64,000 nt of DNA from Seonamhaeicola sediminis (GCF_004358095.2 NZ_SMZJ02000003.1:62001-126000), one strand, 5' to 3'; counted from the first letter of the stretch, positions 19,529-29,040 are shown. Translations and numbers: made by a program. Notes: generated from the sequence alone by a model not told the origin.

Positions 19529-20158
19529 TTAGACTTTATACTTCATGGGCAAGTGTACCAATTTCTTTGTTTCAAAAAAGTCTTCCGTATAAAAGTCTGA
19601 AAGGTTATAAATAGTAACGGTAGTATAATCTTTTAACTCTTCTGTTAAATCACCCCCTTTTAAATACAGAATCCCATTTTTTAAATTGTTGTTTTGATTT
19701 TTTGCAATTTTACCTTTTACCCAATGTACAAAAGTAGGCATAGCAGCAACAGCTCTACTAACAATAAAGTCGTAAGTATCAGTTATATCTTCAACTCTAC
19801 TGTGAGTGGTTTTTACGTTGGTTAGCCCTAAACCTTCAACCACTTCATTTACTACCTTTAGTTTTTTGGCAATACTATCAACTAAATGAAAAGAACATTC
19901 AGGAAACATAATGGCTAATGGAATTCCTGGAAATCCACCACCAGTACCAACATCCATTATTTTTGTACCTGCTTTAAAATTTATCAATTTTGATATTGCC
20001 AAGGAGTGCAGTACATGGCGCAAATAAAGCTCATCTATATCTTTACGCGACACCACATTTATCTTTAAATTCCAGTCTTGATAAAGCGTTTCTAGCTTTT
20101 TAAACTTTATAATTTGGTCTTCGGAAAGATTAGGAAAATACTTTAATATGAGGTCCAT
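19529..20158 (-). CDS. rsmG: 16S rRNA (guanine527-N7)-methyltransferase RsmG
   Basis: This 209-residue protein has the RsmG/GidB architecture: a helical start, LNLKINVVSRKD-type residues with WNLKINVVSR near 29-38, the SAM-binding IMDVGTGGGFPGIPLAI near 66-82, and FIVSRAVAAMPTF. It methylates N7 of G527 in 16S rRNA. Length is normal. The preceding gap (19268-19528) is AT-rich and holds only a weak 7-bp hairpin (19377-19383/19394-19400) between these convergent genes. Confidence 0.95.
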   Translation of the reverse strand: MDLILKYFPNLSEDQIIKFKKLETLYQDWNLKINVVSRKDIDELYLRHVLHSLAISKLINFKAGTKIMDVGTGGGFPGIPLAIMFPECSFHLVDSIAKKLKVVNEVVEGLGLTNVKTTHSRVEDITDTYDFIVSRAVAAMPTFVHWVKGKIAKNQNNNLKNGILYLKGGDLTEELKDYTTVTIYNLSDFYTEDFFETKKLVHLPMKYKV

Positions 20159-20174
20159 TCTGTTAAATTTTCAA

Positions 20175-20182
20175 CAAAAATA
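20175..20182 (-). promoter_or_regulatory. -7 promoter element for rsmG
   Basis: On the minus strand this reads TATTTTTG, a full match to the Bacteroidota -7 consensus TAnnTTTG, 17-24 bp before the rsmG ATG. No clear -33 TTG is seen. Confidence 0.5.
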
Positions 20183-20239
20183 TACTTTTTATGTGCATAT
20201 TTTTAATAAAAAACGTTATTACATAAATGGGTTTATCCC

Positions 20240-20247
20240 TATCTTTG
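20240..20247 (+). promoter_or_regulatory. -7 promoter element for the desaturase gene
   Basis: TATCTTTG matches TAnnTTTG, about 50 bp upstream of the desaturase ATG and divergent from the rsmG promoter. A convincing -33 box is not visible. Confidence 0.55.
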
Positions 20248-20297
20248 CGCCCGGTAAGTAAAATACCCACTCTACAAAAACTGAATAAATTAATAGT

Positions 20298-21392
20298 ATG
20301 TCAAAACAAGCTCTGTCTTTTTCAAGAAATGACTCCGCAAAGTTTTTTAAAACGTTAAACAAACGTGTTAACTCTTACTTCAAAGAAAATAACCTAAAAA
20401 AAACAGGTAACTGGAAACTGTATGTCAAAGCCATTGTAATGTTCTCATTACTAATTGTTCCTGTGATTTTGGTTTTATCTTATGAATTACCGGGTTGGCT
20501 ACAGATTTTATGCATGGTTATAGTTGGAATTGGAATGGCTGGTGTTGGTATGAATGTGATGCATGATGCTAACCACGGTTCTTTTTCAAGTAAAAAATGG
20601 GTTAATAAACTTATGGGTAGTAGTATTTACATTTTAGCTGGTAACGATTACAACTGGAAAGTTCAGCACAATGTACTACACCATACATATACAAACATTC
20701 AAGGCCATGATGAAGATATTGATGCCGGAAGAATTATTAGATTTTCTAAGCATGCCAAATGGTATAAATTTCATAAATACCAAAAGTTTTATGCGTTCTT
20801 TTTATATGGTTTACTAACGGCTAATTGGGCTATTGTAACAGATTTTATTCAATCATACAATTACCTAAAAAGAAAACTATCTTATGGTAAATTTCCTAAT
20901 CCTGCTACGCAATGGACAAAACTTATCATAGGAAAAATTGTGTATTATGCTCTTTGGATTGTATTACCGCTTTCCCTTGGAATGGTTTGGTGGAAGGTTT
21001 TAATTGGATTTTTTGTAATGCACTATACAGCAGGTATTATTTTAAGTGTTATTTTTCAATTGGCACATGTAATGCCAAATACTGAAATGCCACTACCTGA
21101 TAATGAAGGAAATATGAAAAACACTTGGGCCATTCATCAATTGTTCACCACATCAAACTTTTCACCTAAAAGCTGGTTTGTTGGGTTTTATACCGGTGGT
21201 TTGAACAGACAAGTTGAACATCATTTATTTGCTAACATAAGCCACATTCACTACAAGAAAATAGCAAAAATAGTAAAGGAAACTGCAAAAGAATTTAGCC
21301 TACCATACAATGAATATAAAACATTTTGGGGAGCTGTTGCAGAACACTATAATCAGTTAAAAGAACTGGGGAAAAAACCTAGTTTCGCTTAA
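20298..21392 (+). CDS. membrane fatty acid desaturase
   Basis: This 364-residue integral-membrane protein has the three histidine boxes of acyl-lipid/linoleoyl-CoA-type desaturases: HDANHGS near 90, HNVLHHT near 127 and QVEHHLF near 310. They bind the di-iron centre. Hydrophobic segments occur near 47-85 and 175-255. It introduces a double bond in membrane lipid acyl chains using O2. It is followed 33 bp later by an aminotransferase gene, with which it may be co-transcribed. The position of the double bond cannot be predicted. Confidence 0.9.
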   Translation: MSKQALSFSRNDSAKFFKTLNKRVNSYFKENNLKKTGNWKLYVKAIVMFSLLIVPVILVLSYELPGWLQILCMVIVGIGMAGVGMNVMHDANHGSFSSKKWVNKLMGSSIYILAGNDYNWKVQHNVLHHTYTNIQGHDEDIDAGRIIRFSKHAKWYKFHKYQKFYAFFLYGLLTANWAIVTDFIQSYNYLKRKLSYGKFPNPATQWTKLIIGKIVYYALWIVLPLSLGMVWWKVLIGFFVMHYTAGIILSVIFQLAHVMPNTEMPLPDNEGNMKNTWAIHQLFTTSNFSPKSWFVGFYTGGLNRQVEHHLFANISHIHYKKIAKIVKETAKEFSLPYNEYKTFWGAVAEHYNQLKELGKKPSFA

Positions 21393-21425
21393 AACCTATT
21401 AATCAACAATAAATAAAAAAATACA

Positions 21426-22610
21426 ATGAGCTTATTATCTGACAGAATTTTAAGTATGTCAACATCTGCTACTTTGGCTATGGCAGCTAAAGCACGCGAA
21501 CTTAGAGGGGAAGGCAAAGATATTATTGGATTAAGTCTTGGGGAACCCGATTTTAAAGTGCCTGATTTTGTGAAAGAAGCAGCCATTGATGCTATTAATG
21601 AGGGGTACAATTCTTATACACCTGTTGATGGTTATGGCGACTTAAAAGATGCCATCATTACTAAATTCAAAAGAGATAATAATCTAAAATATACTCCATC
21701 TCAAATAGTAGTTTCAACGGGTGCTAAACAAGCGTTATTTAATATTGCAGGTGTAATGTTAAATGATGGTGACGAGGTTATTTTACCTTGTCCTTACTGG
21801 GTAAGTTATGCAGATATTGTAAAATTATTTGGTGGTGTTCCTGTAGAAGTTAAAACCTCTATTAACACAGACTTTAAAATGACTGCGGAACAACTAGAGG
21901 CGGCCATTACACCCAAAACCAAAATGATGTGGTTTAGCTCACCTTGTAACCCAAGTGGGTCTGTTTACAGCAAAGAGGAGTTAAAAGCCCTAGTTGGTGT
22001 ATTAGCAAAACATCCTGATATTTATGTAGTTTCTGATGAAATTTATGAGCATATTAATTACGGAGAAGGACACACCAGTATTGCCGAATTTGAAGAATTG
22101 TATGATCGTACCATCACTGTAAATGGTGTTTCTAAGGCCTATGCTATGACTGGGTGGCGTATTGGATACATTGGTGCTCCTGAAAAAATTGCCCGAGCAT
22201 GCAATAAATTACAAGGTCAGACCACTAGTGGGGCTAACTGTATTGCACAACGTGCTGTAATAACTGCATTGAATGAACCACCATCTCGTATTCAATATAT
22301 GATTGATGAATTTAATGTACGTAGAGATTTAATTCTAAATTTATTAGGTGACATTGAAGGGTTTAAAACCAACACTCCAGAAGGAGCATTTTATGTTTTC
22401 CCAAATGTTTCACATTTTTTCGGAAAAACGCTCAGAGGTAAAACCATTAATAATGCGTCTGATTTTTCGCTTTATCTATTAGAAGAAGCTTTAGTAGCTA
22501 CCGTAACAGGTGATGCTTTTGGAAATCCGGATTGTATTAGAATTTCATATGCTGCGTCACAAGAACAAATTATTGAAGCAGTAAGAAGAATTAAAGAAGC
22601 AGTAAGCTAA
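21426..22610 (+). CDS. class I/II PLP-dependent aminotransferase, aspartate aminotransferase-like
   Basis: This 394-residue fold-type I aminotransferase contains GLSLGEPDFKVPDFV near the N-terminus, the NPSG motif in SSPCNPSGSVYS, VVSDEIYEHINY (PLP-contacting Asp/Tyr), and the PLP lysine in NGVSKAYAMTGWRIGY. RISYAASQEQI near the end holds the substrate carboxylate-binding arginine. These features fit the prephenate/aspartate aminotransferase subgroup. It ends just before a strong terminator. Confidence 0.92.
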   Translation: MSLLSDRILSMSTSATLAMAAKARELRGEGKDIIGLSLGEPDFKVPDFVKEAAIDAINEGYNSYTPVDGYGDLKDAIITKFKRDNNLKYTPSQIVVSTGAKQALFNIAGVMLNDGDEVILPCPYWVSYADIVKLFGGVPVEVKTSINTDFKMTAEQLEAAITPKTKMMWFSSPCNPSGSVYSKEELKALVGVLAKHPDIYVVSDEIYEHINYGEGHTSIAEFEELYDRTITVNGVSKAYAMTGWRIGYIGAPEKIARACNKLQGQTTSGANCIAQRAVITALNEPPSRIQYMIDEFNVRRDLILNLLGDIEGFKTNTPEGAFYVFPNVSHFFGKTLRGKTINNASDFSLYLLEEALVATVTGDAFGNPDCIRISYAASQEQIIEAVRRIKEAVS

Positions 22611-22635
22611 AACTAAACTTACTTACATATATATT

Positions 22636-22672
22636 AAAAAGCCACTGATTAAATGATACGGTGGCTTTTTTT
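22636..22672 (+). terminator. intrinsic terminator after the aminotransferase
   Basis: The 10-bp stem 22636-22645 (aaaaagccac) pairs with 22661-22670 (gtggcttttt) and runs into more T residues. The A-rich left arm could also serve the convergent gene ending at 22676. Confidence 0.85.
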
Positions 22673-22675
22673 TGT

Positions 22676-22945
22676 TTAATATTTTATCAGGTAAAAAAGT
22701 AATAAAGCAAAAGTTAGTAATATAATCGAAAAGAAAGACCATTGTTTTACATTGGAGCATATATTTTCCTTTTGAATACGTTTTCTAATTTCTACTAATT
22801 CATTTTCTGATACTTTTGGAAGATTAGGAAGTTGATTATTTGACCACTTATAGCCTCCTTTGGTTTTTCTAAACCGCCTAGATTTATCAAGCATAATATT
22901 CTTATTGCTTTTAAGAGTACTCAACATAGATTCAGACAAAGGCAT
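22676..22945 (-). CDS. small protein with C-terminal membrane anchor, unknown
   Basis: This is 89 residues from the ATG at 22945; a longer frame from a TTG at 23005 is possible but has a poor start. The protein is basic in the first half (SRRFRKTKGGYKW) and ends with a single hydrophobic helix (FFSIILLTFALLLFYLI) and KY. No domain is recognised. It could be tail-anchored in the inner membrane. It sits in a small pocket with another unknown single-helix protein (23137-23355). Confidence 0.5.
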   Translation of the reverse strand: MPLSESMLSTLKSNKNIMLDKSRRFRKTKGGYKWSNNQLPNLPKVSENELVEIRKRIQKENICSNVKQWSFFSIILLTFALLLFYLIKY

Positions 22946-23094
22946 TTGCAAAATAGTTTTATCTACATTATTAGTGGCAAGTAAATAGAAAATGTTACAA
23001 TCCAAACTATCATAAATAAGTTACTTTGCGTTAGGGATTGTAGTATTTGTTTGAGTTCTTTTGTGGACACAAAAAACGAGTACGTAAAGCCCGA

Positions 23095-23114
23095 CCTGTT
23101 TTTTATAAAACAGG
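23095..23114. repeat. 20-bp hairpin
   Basis: An 8-bp perfect stem (23095-23102 with 23107-23114, cctgtttt/aaaacagg) has a TTAT loop, between two small minus-strand genes. No T-run follows on the minus strand, so it is not a classical terminator for the gene at 23137. Confidence 0.5.
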
Positions 23115-23136
23115 AAGCGCCCAAAAGATTAGTGTA

Positions 23137-23355
23137 TTAAGAATAAACCGTTATTAGTAAAATGACAAAAGCACACACTTTTAAAGCAATTTCAATACCT
23201 GAATTTAATTTTTGTTGAGCGCTTTTTATTTGTTGCTTTACACCAAAAAGTGAACTTGGTTTATTTTTATAAAAGTTACTTTTTACGACGCTTTTGTAAG
23301 ATGAATTTAAGATGCCTCTCCATTCAAACTCTTGATTTGTTACTATTGTTTCCAC
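23137..23355 (-). CDS. small single-helix protein, unknown
   Basis: This is 72 residues with an ATG start. A charged N-terminal part (FEWRGILNSSYKSVVKSNFYKNKPSSLFG) is followed by a hydrophobic C-terminal helix (IEIALKVCAFVILLITVYS). It shows no recognisable domain and no signal peptide. The layout (soluble head, C-terminal membrane helix) is the same as in the neighbour at 22676-22945, but the sequences are not evidently related. It could be a genuine orphan gene. Confidence 0.45.
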   Translation of the reverse strand: METIVTNQEFEWRGILNSSYKSVVKSNFYKNKPSSLFGVKQQIKSAQQKLNSGIEIALKVCAFVILLITVYS

Positions 23356-23450
23356 GGTTAATATTTTTTGATTAGTTTATAACAATAAGACGTCTAAACC
23401 ACACTTTTGTTACAATAACACCTTAAAAACCAGTGTTTAACAAACTAAAA

Positions 23451-24944
23451 TCATCGGTTGCGCCAAAAGAAAGGCGTAAATAAAATAAGCACCGTAAAGA
23501 GCTCTAAACGCCCTATAAGCATTAAAAAAGATGCCCACCATTTTGCTAAAGATGGCAAGGAGGCATAATTATTTACTGGACCGAAATCACCCAGTGCTGG
23601 CCCTACATTACCTAAAGTTGAAGCGGATAAACCAATAGCAGATTTAAAATCAATATCAAACATTGAGAATACTAAACTACCGATTATAAACGACAGCATA
23701 TAAAGAATGAAAAATGCCAATACATTAAATACAATAAATCTATTAATAGCTTTTTTATTATAACGCACAGGTACAATAGCGTTGGGATGTAGCGTACGTT
23801 TAAACTCTAAAAAACCATTCTTTATTAATATTAAATGACGTACCACTTTTACGCCTCCTGAAGTACTTCCCGCAGAACCACCAAGAAACATAAGTCCAAA
23901 AAAGAAAACCACCAAGAAAGGTGTCCACATGGTATAATCTGCAGTTACAAAACCAGTAGTTGTAATAATGGCTAAAACCTGAAACAATGAATGCCTAAAA
24001 GCACTTTCGGCTTCACCTAACACCATGGGGTGATTAACAGAAGAGGCGCTAACATCTGCCCTAAAATAAATTATTACAGCTGCAATAATGGTGAAAACTG
24101 CAATAAACTTGAAGTAAAGTTTGAACTCTTCGTCTTGAATAATTTTTTGAACGCGTCCTTTAAATGCAAAATAACTCAATACAAAATTGGTTCCTGCCAA
24201 AAACATAAACAGTATGATAATGTATTGTATTAGAGGTTGCCCATTCCAGTGCGCTATACTGGCATTTTTTGTTGAAAACCCACCCGTTGATAGGGTACAT
24301 AATGCATGATTTATGGCATCAAAAAACGACATACCTGCCAGTTGCAATAGTATAGTTTCAGCAGCAGTATAGCCGAAGTAAATAAGCCACAAACGCTTAG
24401 CTGTATCTGTTATTCTTGGATGCAGTTTATCTCCGCTAGGCCCTGGAGCTTCGGCAGCAAAAAGTTGCATACCTCCAATACCCAATAATGGTAAAATAGC
24501 TATAGCCAATACTATGATTCCCATACCACCTATCCAATGGGTTAAACTTCTCCAAAACAGAACACCTTTTGGCATAGCTTCAATATCATTTAAAATAGAA
24601 GCTCCAGTGGTTGTATAACCCGACATTGTTTCAAAAAAAGCATTTGTAAACTCAGGAATACTCTGAGTAAACACATAAGGCAAGGTTCCAGAAAGCGACA
24701 TAATTATCCAGCCAAAAGTAACAACTACATAACCGTCCCGTTTATTGATTTCCTTTTTATGATTTCTTGTAAAAAGCATTCCTACAAGTCCTATGGCTAA
24801 AGTGATGATTCCGGCATAAAATATTTGCAAGGTAACCCCATCTTTATAAAGTAAGCTTACCAATGCCGATAGTAACATAAAACCACCATTAAACAAAAGT
24901 AGCAGCCCTAAAAAGTGTAAAATAATTTTGTAGTTAAGCTTCAT
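23451..24944 (-). CDS. trkH: Trk-type potassium uptake protein TrkH
   Basis: This 497-residue polytopic membrane protein has the four pore-loop repeats of the Trk/Ktr family. Selectivity-filter glycine segments are seen in SGYTTTGASIL, CTLSTGGFSTKNAS, TTTGFVTADY and ASTLGNVGPALGDFG. It conducts K+ across the inner membrane, gated by TrkA, whose gene lies 9 bp upstream on the same strand. Length is normal. The end FTPFFWRNR is the usual basic tail. Confidence 0.95.
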   Translation of the reverse strand: MKLNYKIILHFLGLLLLFNGGFMLLSALVSLLYKDGVTLQIFYAGIITLAIGLVGMLFTRNHKKEINKRDGYVVVTFGWIIMSLSGTLPYVFTQSIPEFTNAFFETMSGYTTTGASILNDIEAMPKGVLFWRSLTHWIGGMGIIVLAIAILPLLGIGGMQLFAAEAPGPSGDKLHPRITDTAKRLWLIYFGYTAAETILLQLAGMSFFDAINHALCTLSTGGFSTKNASIAHWNGQPLIQYIIILFMFLAGTNFVLSYFAFKGRVQKIIQDEEFKLYFKFIAVFTIIAAVIIYFRADVSASSVNHPMVLGEAESAFRHSLFQVLAIITTTGFVTADYTMWTPFLVVFFFGLMFLGGSAGSTSGGVKVVRHLILIKNGFLEFKRTLHPNAIVPVRYNKKAINRFIVFNVLAFFILYMLSFIIGSLVFSMFDIDFKSAIGLSASTLGNVGPALGDFGPVNNYASLPSLAKWWASFLMLIGRLELFTVLILFTPFFWRNR

Positions 24945-24953
24945 AAACAGCTT

Positions 24954-26303
24954 TTAAAGGAATAACTTTTCAACACGTTTTATAGACTTCAGTAAACAAC
25001 ACACTACAACCCTATCTCCTTCTCTAATAACAAAACTTCCTAAAGCAATCATACCAATTCCATCCCTTATAACACCACCAATAATTGCTGTTCTAGGAAA
25101 ATCAATAGACCTTATGGCTTTATTACAAACTTCTGACGTTTTCTTTACTTCAAACTCTAGTAGTTCTGCATTAAGATTACTCAATTTGGTCATAGCCACC
25201 ACTTCTCCTCTACGTATATATCTAAAAATATTATTGGCAGCAAGCAGTTTTTTATTTATTAAAGTATCAATACCAATGGAGTGTGATAAATCAAAATAGT
25301 CCATATTCTCAACCAAAGCGATGGTTTTTTTAACCTCTTTTGACTTTGCAACTAAGCAGGACATGATATTGGTTTCAGAATTAGGTCCTACCGCTATAAA
25401 GGCATCCATATCTCCAATATTCTCTTCATCAAGCATGTCAACATTACGTCCGTCGCTATTAATTACTAGTACTTTGGTAAGTTCCTCAGCTACTTCAAAA
25501 GCCCTATCTCTGTTGCCCTCAAAAAGTTTCACATTCAGTCCTTTTTCACTTAAATCCCTAGCTGTTTTATAGGCTATTTGAGTTCCACCAAGAATCATAA
25601 CGTTTTTAATTTCCCTATTTACCTTTCCTGTAAGTCTGCAAAGTTCATCAGCACCACCTTCAGATGTAATAAAAACGACGTTATCACCTCTTTTAAATTT
25701 GGTATCACCTCTAGGAATGATAGTGTACTGAGTTCCAAAACGCTGAATGGCAATAGGCACAAAATGAATCTCTGGAAATATTTGAGCAGCCTCCTTAACT
25801 GTTTTCCCAACAAAAGAAGCACTTCTTGAAAGGGTTAAACCTGCCATGGTTAAAGCTCCATCTTCAAACTCATAATTTTCATTAAAAGACGATTGCTTTA
25901 AGGATAGTTCAATTTCGGCCGCAGCTAATGCCTCTGGTGAAATAAGTTCATCGATACCAAACTTCGTAAAACCAACCTCATCTTTATAATGGATAAACTC
26001 TGTGTTTGAAATTCTAGCAATAGTTTTTTCTGCACCTAATTGTTTTGCTAAAACACACACTGTAATATTGGTTGTTTCGCTAGAAGTAACCGCTATAAAT
26101 AGGTCTGCATTTTGTATTCGGGCTTCTTTTAAAATAGCTATAGAGGTGGCATCACCACGAACTACTCTAATATCTAACTGAGAATCGGCATATGCTAAAC
26201 TCTTTTTATTGGGGTCTATTAGGGTAATTTCTTGAGATTCGTAAGACAATAATTTTGCCAAATGAAATCCAACTTCACCAGCTCCAGCAATAATTATTTT
26301 CAT
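24954..26303 (-). CDS. trkA: Trk system regulatory NAD-binding protein TrkA
   Basis: This 449-residue cytoplasmic protein consists of two RCK modules. The first begins with a Rossmann nucleotide-binding motif (IIIAGAGEVGFHLAKLL), followed by a TrkA_C domain. The second begins with VMILGGTQIAYKTARDL near residue 230 and is again followed by a TrkA_C domain (GDRVVVCCLLKSIKRVEKLFL). It binds NAD(H)/ATP and gates TrkH, encoded 9 bp downstream. A promoter box lies 26 bp upstream of its ATG. Confidence 0.95.
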   Translation of the reverse strand: MKIIIAGAGEVGFHLAKLLSYESQEITLIDPNKKSLAYADSQLDIRVVRGDATSIAILKEARIQNADLFIAVTSSETTNITVCVLAKQLGAEKTIARISNTEFIHYKDEVGFTKFGIDELISPEALAAAEIELSLKQSSFNENYEFEDGALTMAGLTLSRSASFVGKTVKEAAQIFPEIHFVPIAIQRFGTQYTIIPRGDTKFKRGDNVVFITSEGGADELCRLTGKVNREIKNVMILGGTQIAYKTARDLSEKGLNVKLFEGNRDRAFEVAEELTKVLVINSDGRNVDMLDEENIGDMDAFIAVGPNSETNIMSCLVAKSKEVKKTIALVENMDYFDLSHSIGIDTLINKKLLAANNIFRYIRRGEVVAMTKLSNLNAELLEFEVKKTSEVCNKAIRSIDFPRTAIIGGVIRDGIGMIALGSFVIREGDRVVVCCLLKSIKRVEKLFL

Positions 26304-26328
26304 GTTGATTTAATCATAAAAAGTAGAA

Positions 26329-26336
26329 CAAAAATA
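26329..26336 (-). promoter_or_regulatory. -7 promoter element for trkA-trkH
   Basis: TATTTTTG on the minus strand matches TAnnTTTG and lies 26-33 bp upstream of the trkA start. The -33 box is not distinct. Confidence 0.5.
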
Positions 26337-26555
26337 CATTAATTTTTTCATTTAAAAATTGATAAATATTAAAGGAAAAATATAAGTTGTAAATAAATTG
26401 CCTTAAACGGCTAAACTAAATTTCATAATTTATATCCAACAAAATTTAACATCTACAAAAGGCATATAACACAAGCAAGCTAAAAACTAGAAAATGAACA
26501 ATATATTATTTAGTAAAGTATTGAATATTGCCTTTTTAAACTAGGAATAATTATG

Positions 26556-26563
26556 TAGGTTTG
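26556..26563 (+). promoter_or_regulatory. -7 promoter element overlapping the ubiE start
   Basis: TAGGTTTG fully matches TAnnTTTG, and its last three bases are the TTG that opens the ubiE reading frame. If used, the transcript would begin near 26570, downstream of that TTG. Confidence 0.45.
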
Positions 26564-27304
26564 CCAAAAACTATTGATTTGTCAAAAATAAAACCTTATA
26601 AAGACAGTACTTTAGGTAAGAAAGAACAGGTCACCAAAATGTTTGACAATATTTCTGGAGATTATGATGGTTTAAACCGCGTGATTTCTTTCGGAATTGA
26701 TGTTAAATGGCGAAAAAAAGTAGTAAAACTTGTAAATGGAACCAATCCGGAGTCTATTTTAGATATTGCCACTGGCACTGGTGATTTAGCTATAAACCTA
26801 GCACAAACAAAGGCTTCTAGAATTATCGGTTTAGATATTAGTAGTGGTATGCTTGAAATTGGCAAAGCAAAAGTTTCAAGCAAAAGTTTGGATAACAGAA
26901 TAGAAATGGTGTTGGGAGACAGTGAAAACATGCCTTTTGATGATAACACCTTTGATGCTATCACGGTTGCATTTGGTATTAGAAATTTTGAGAATCTAGA
27001 GAAGGGGTTAAAAGAGATTCTGCGTGTATTAAAACCAAATGGCACCTTTGTTATTTTAGAAACCTCTGTACCAACAAAAACAGTATACAAACAAGGTTAT
27101 AAATTTTACACCAAAAATATTTTACCCTTAATTGGAAAAGTATTTTCAAAAGACAGGAGTGCGTATAAATATTTAAGTGAATCTGCTTCCGTTTTTCCTT
27201 ATGGAGAAGCATTAAACAATATTTTGCGTAAAATTGGGTTTATTAATGTGGAAGATTTTCCACAAACCTTTGGGGTGGCTACAATTTATAAATCGTCTAA
27301 ATGA
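26561..27304 (+). CDS. ubiE: demethylmenaquinone methyltransferase UbiE/MenG
   Basis: This protein of up to 247 residues has the UbiE family start [25 protein letters not shown]-binding [14 protein letters not shown] near 67-80, and the family motif [26 protein letters not shown]. It makes the last methylation in menaquinone biosynthesis. No ATG precedes Met27, which is too late for the family, so a TTG start is required: 26561, or 26579 if the overlapping promoter box is real. porT follows 4 bp after the stop. Confidence 0.93.
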   Translation: MPKTIDLSKIKPYKDSTLGKKEQVTKMFDNISGDYDGLNRVISFGIDVKWRKKVVKLVNGTNPESILDIATGTGDLAINLAQTKASRIIGLDISSGMLEIGKAKVSSKSLDNRIEMVLGDSENMPFDDNTFDAITVAFGIRNFENLEKGLKEILRVLKPNGTFVILETSVPTKTVYKQGYKFYTKNILPLIGKVFSKDRSAYKYLSESASVFPYGEALNNILRKIGFINVEDFPQTFGVATIYKSSK

Positions 27305-27308
27305 TACC

Positions 27309-28034
27309 ATGAAATATTTTTTTGTTTTAATATCATTCTCATTCATAATTCAGACATCTAATGCTCAACTTTTTACAAAGAAAAAGGTACAGTACGATGC
27401 TAACCAAGGAAGACGGTCTACTGATAATGATTTATTAAGATGGGGTTATTTCTTGGGTATTAGTAACTACGATTTTAATTTTGATTATAAACAAGACTTA
27501 CGAGATATTTACACACAAAAAAGTCCGGGTTTTAATGTTGGTTTAATAGGGAATCTCCGTATAAACAGCTTTTTAGATTTACGTTTAGAACCTGGTTTAA
27601 TGATTACTAGTAGAGAGTTAAATTACAGTGATAGTTATTTTACTGAAACTGTTTCAGATAATGATTTAATCCGAGAAGTAAAATCCACTTACATCCATAT
27701 CCCTTTGTTATTGAAAGTTTCAACAAAGCGAATTAACAACTTTAAGCCTTTTATTGTTGGTGGATTTTCAACCGCACTAAACTTATCCAGTAACGAAAAT
27801 AACCCCAACGATAATAGCAACGGACAATTTAGGACCACAAAAAACAACCTATTCTATGAATTAGGCTTTGGTATTGATTTTTACTTATACAACTTTAAGT
27901 TTACGCCCTCTATACGTGGTGTATTTGGCATGAATGATGAATTAGTCAGAGACAAAGACCCCTTAAGTCCATGGACTAGTAACATACACAGTATGCAAAC
28001 CAGAGCTGTTTTTGTGAATTTTACGTTTCAATAA
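27309..28034 (+). CDS. porT: type IX secretion/gliding protein PorT
   Basis: This is a 241-residue outer-membrane beta-barrel protein from the ATG at 27309; an overlapping upstream extension is unlikely. It has a signal peptide (FFVLISFSFIIQTSNAQ), then the PorT-like RRSTDNDLLRWGYFLGISNYDF, with alternating strands such as LDLRLEPGLMIT and a C-terminal FVNFTFQ. PorT is needed for assembly of the type IX secretion system that exports surface enzymes. The ubiE-porT order is one I know from other flavobacteria. It starts 4 bp after ubiE, so the two are likely co-translated. Confidence 0.85.
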   Translation: MKYFFVLISFSFIIQTSNAQLFTKKKVQYDANQGRRSTDNDLLRWGYFLGISNYDFNFDYKQDLRDIYTQKSPGFNVGLIGNLRINSFLDLRLEPGLMITSRELNYSDSYFTETVSDNDLIREVKSTYIHIPLLLKVSTKRINNFKPFIVGGFSTALNLSSNENNPNDNSNGQFRTTKNNLFYELGFGIDFYLYNFKFTPSIRGVFGMNDELVRDKDPLSPWTSNIHSMQTRAVFVNFTFQ

Positions 28035-28076
28035 GATCAGGGATAAAGTTTTTAAGACACTTACTAGGTCGTAGGT

Positions 28077-28802
28077 CTAACAACTACTTCTTCTAAACTC
28101 ACTTAATAAAATAGCAGTGGCCGTAGCAACATTTAAACTTTCTGTCTCTTGAAGTTCACCAAATCTTGGTATTGAAATTTTTTTCTTAACTAAACTTTCA
28201 ACTTCTTTTGATATACCATTTGCTTCATTACCCATAACTAAAACCCCTTCACTAGGTATTTTAATTTTATAAATACTATTACCATCCATAAAAGCTCCAA
28301 ATGAAGTGAGTTCTGAATCACTTAAAAATTCAATCAAATCAACATAACATATATTAACTCTGGTAATAGACCCCATAGTGGCTTGGATTACTTTTGGGTT
28401 AAAACAATCAACCGTTTCTTTACTACACACCAAGTCTTTAATTCCAAACCAGTCACATAGTCTAATAATAGTTCCTAAATTCCCTGGATCCCTTACATCG
28501 TCTAAAGCCACTATTAATTGTGTTTTATCAATTGATTTTGATTTAGGAATTTTAAAAATAGACAAAGCCCTATTTGGCGTTTTCAAAAAACTAATTTTTT
28601 TAAGTTCTACCTCAGAAATTAAAAATTCGCTTTTGGCATCAATATTGAAGGTTTCTGTCGTATATATTGAATGAAGTTCTAAATTGGATTGTAATAGTTC
28701 TCTAATTGTTTTAACGCCCTCAACAACAAATAAACCATGTTGCTGTCTATATTTTTTTTGCTTTAAACTCGTTATTAATTTTATCTGATTTTTAGACAAC
28801 AT
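28077..28802 (-). CDS. TrmH/SpoU-family RNA 2'-O-methyltransferase
   Basis: This 241-residue protein has an N-terminal substrate-binding domain (QKKYRQQHGLFVVEGVKTIREL) and a C-terminal SPOUT knot carrying the three motifs: DVRDPGNLGTIIRLCDWFG, VMGNEANGIS, and SLNVATATAILLSEFRR. It methylates ribose in rRNA or tRNA with SAM. The target is not determinable. It is convergent with porT, 42 bp apart. Confidence 0.92.
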   Translation of the reverse strand: MLSKNQIKLITSLKQKKYRQQHGLFVVEGVKTIRELLQSNLELHSIYTTETFNIDAKSEFLISEVELKKISFLKTPNRALSIFKIPKSKSIDKTQLIVALDDVRDPGNLGTIIRLCDWFGIKDLVCSKETVDCFNPKVIQATMGSITRVNICYVDLIEFLSDSELTSFGAFMDGNSIYKIKIPSEGVLVMGNEANGISKEVESLVKKKISIPRFGELQETESLNVATATAILLSEFRRSSC

Positions 28803-28961
28803 GTAATCCGTTTTATATAAAGAAAAAGAAAATATCTGGTTAAATATACTTTAGACCTAAATTATTTATTTAAACTTATAAAAATGAGCATAAATTTCTG
28901 AATGTATATAAATTTTTAAAAATTTTCAGAAATCAAAAAAATTTAAACAGATGAAATAATG

Positions 28962-28969
28962 TATTTTTG
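28962..28969 (+). promoter_or_regulatory. -7 promoter element for the TamL-like gene
   Basis: TATTTTTG matches TAnnTTTG, about 70 bp upstream of the TTG start at 29041. Confidence 0.4.
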
Positions 28970-29040
28970 AGCAGGTTATCGGCAAGCATTATTTCTAATT
29001 ATTAATTTATAAACTGTAACCAGAATAATTGTAGTTTCAT

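Noticed and set aside
25321-25829. Plus-strand open frames inside trkA
   Set aside because: They are low-complexity serine-rich translations antisense to a clear TrkA gene.
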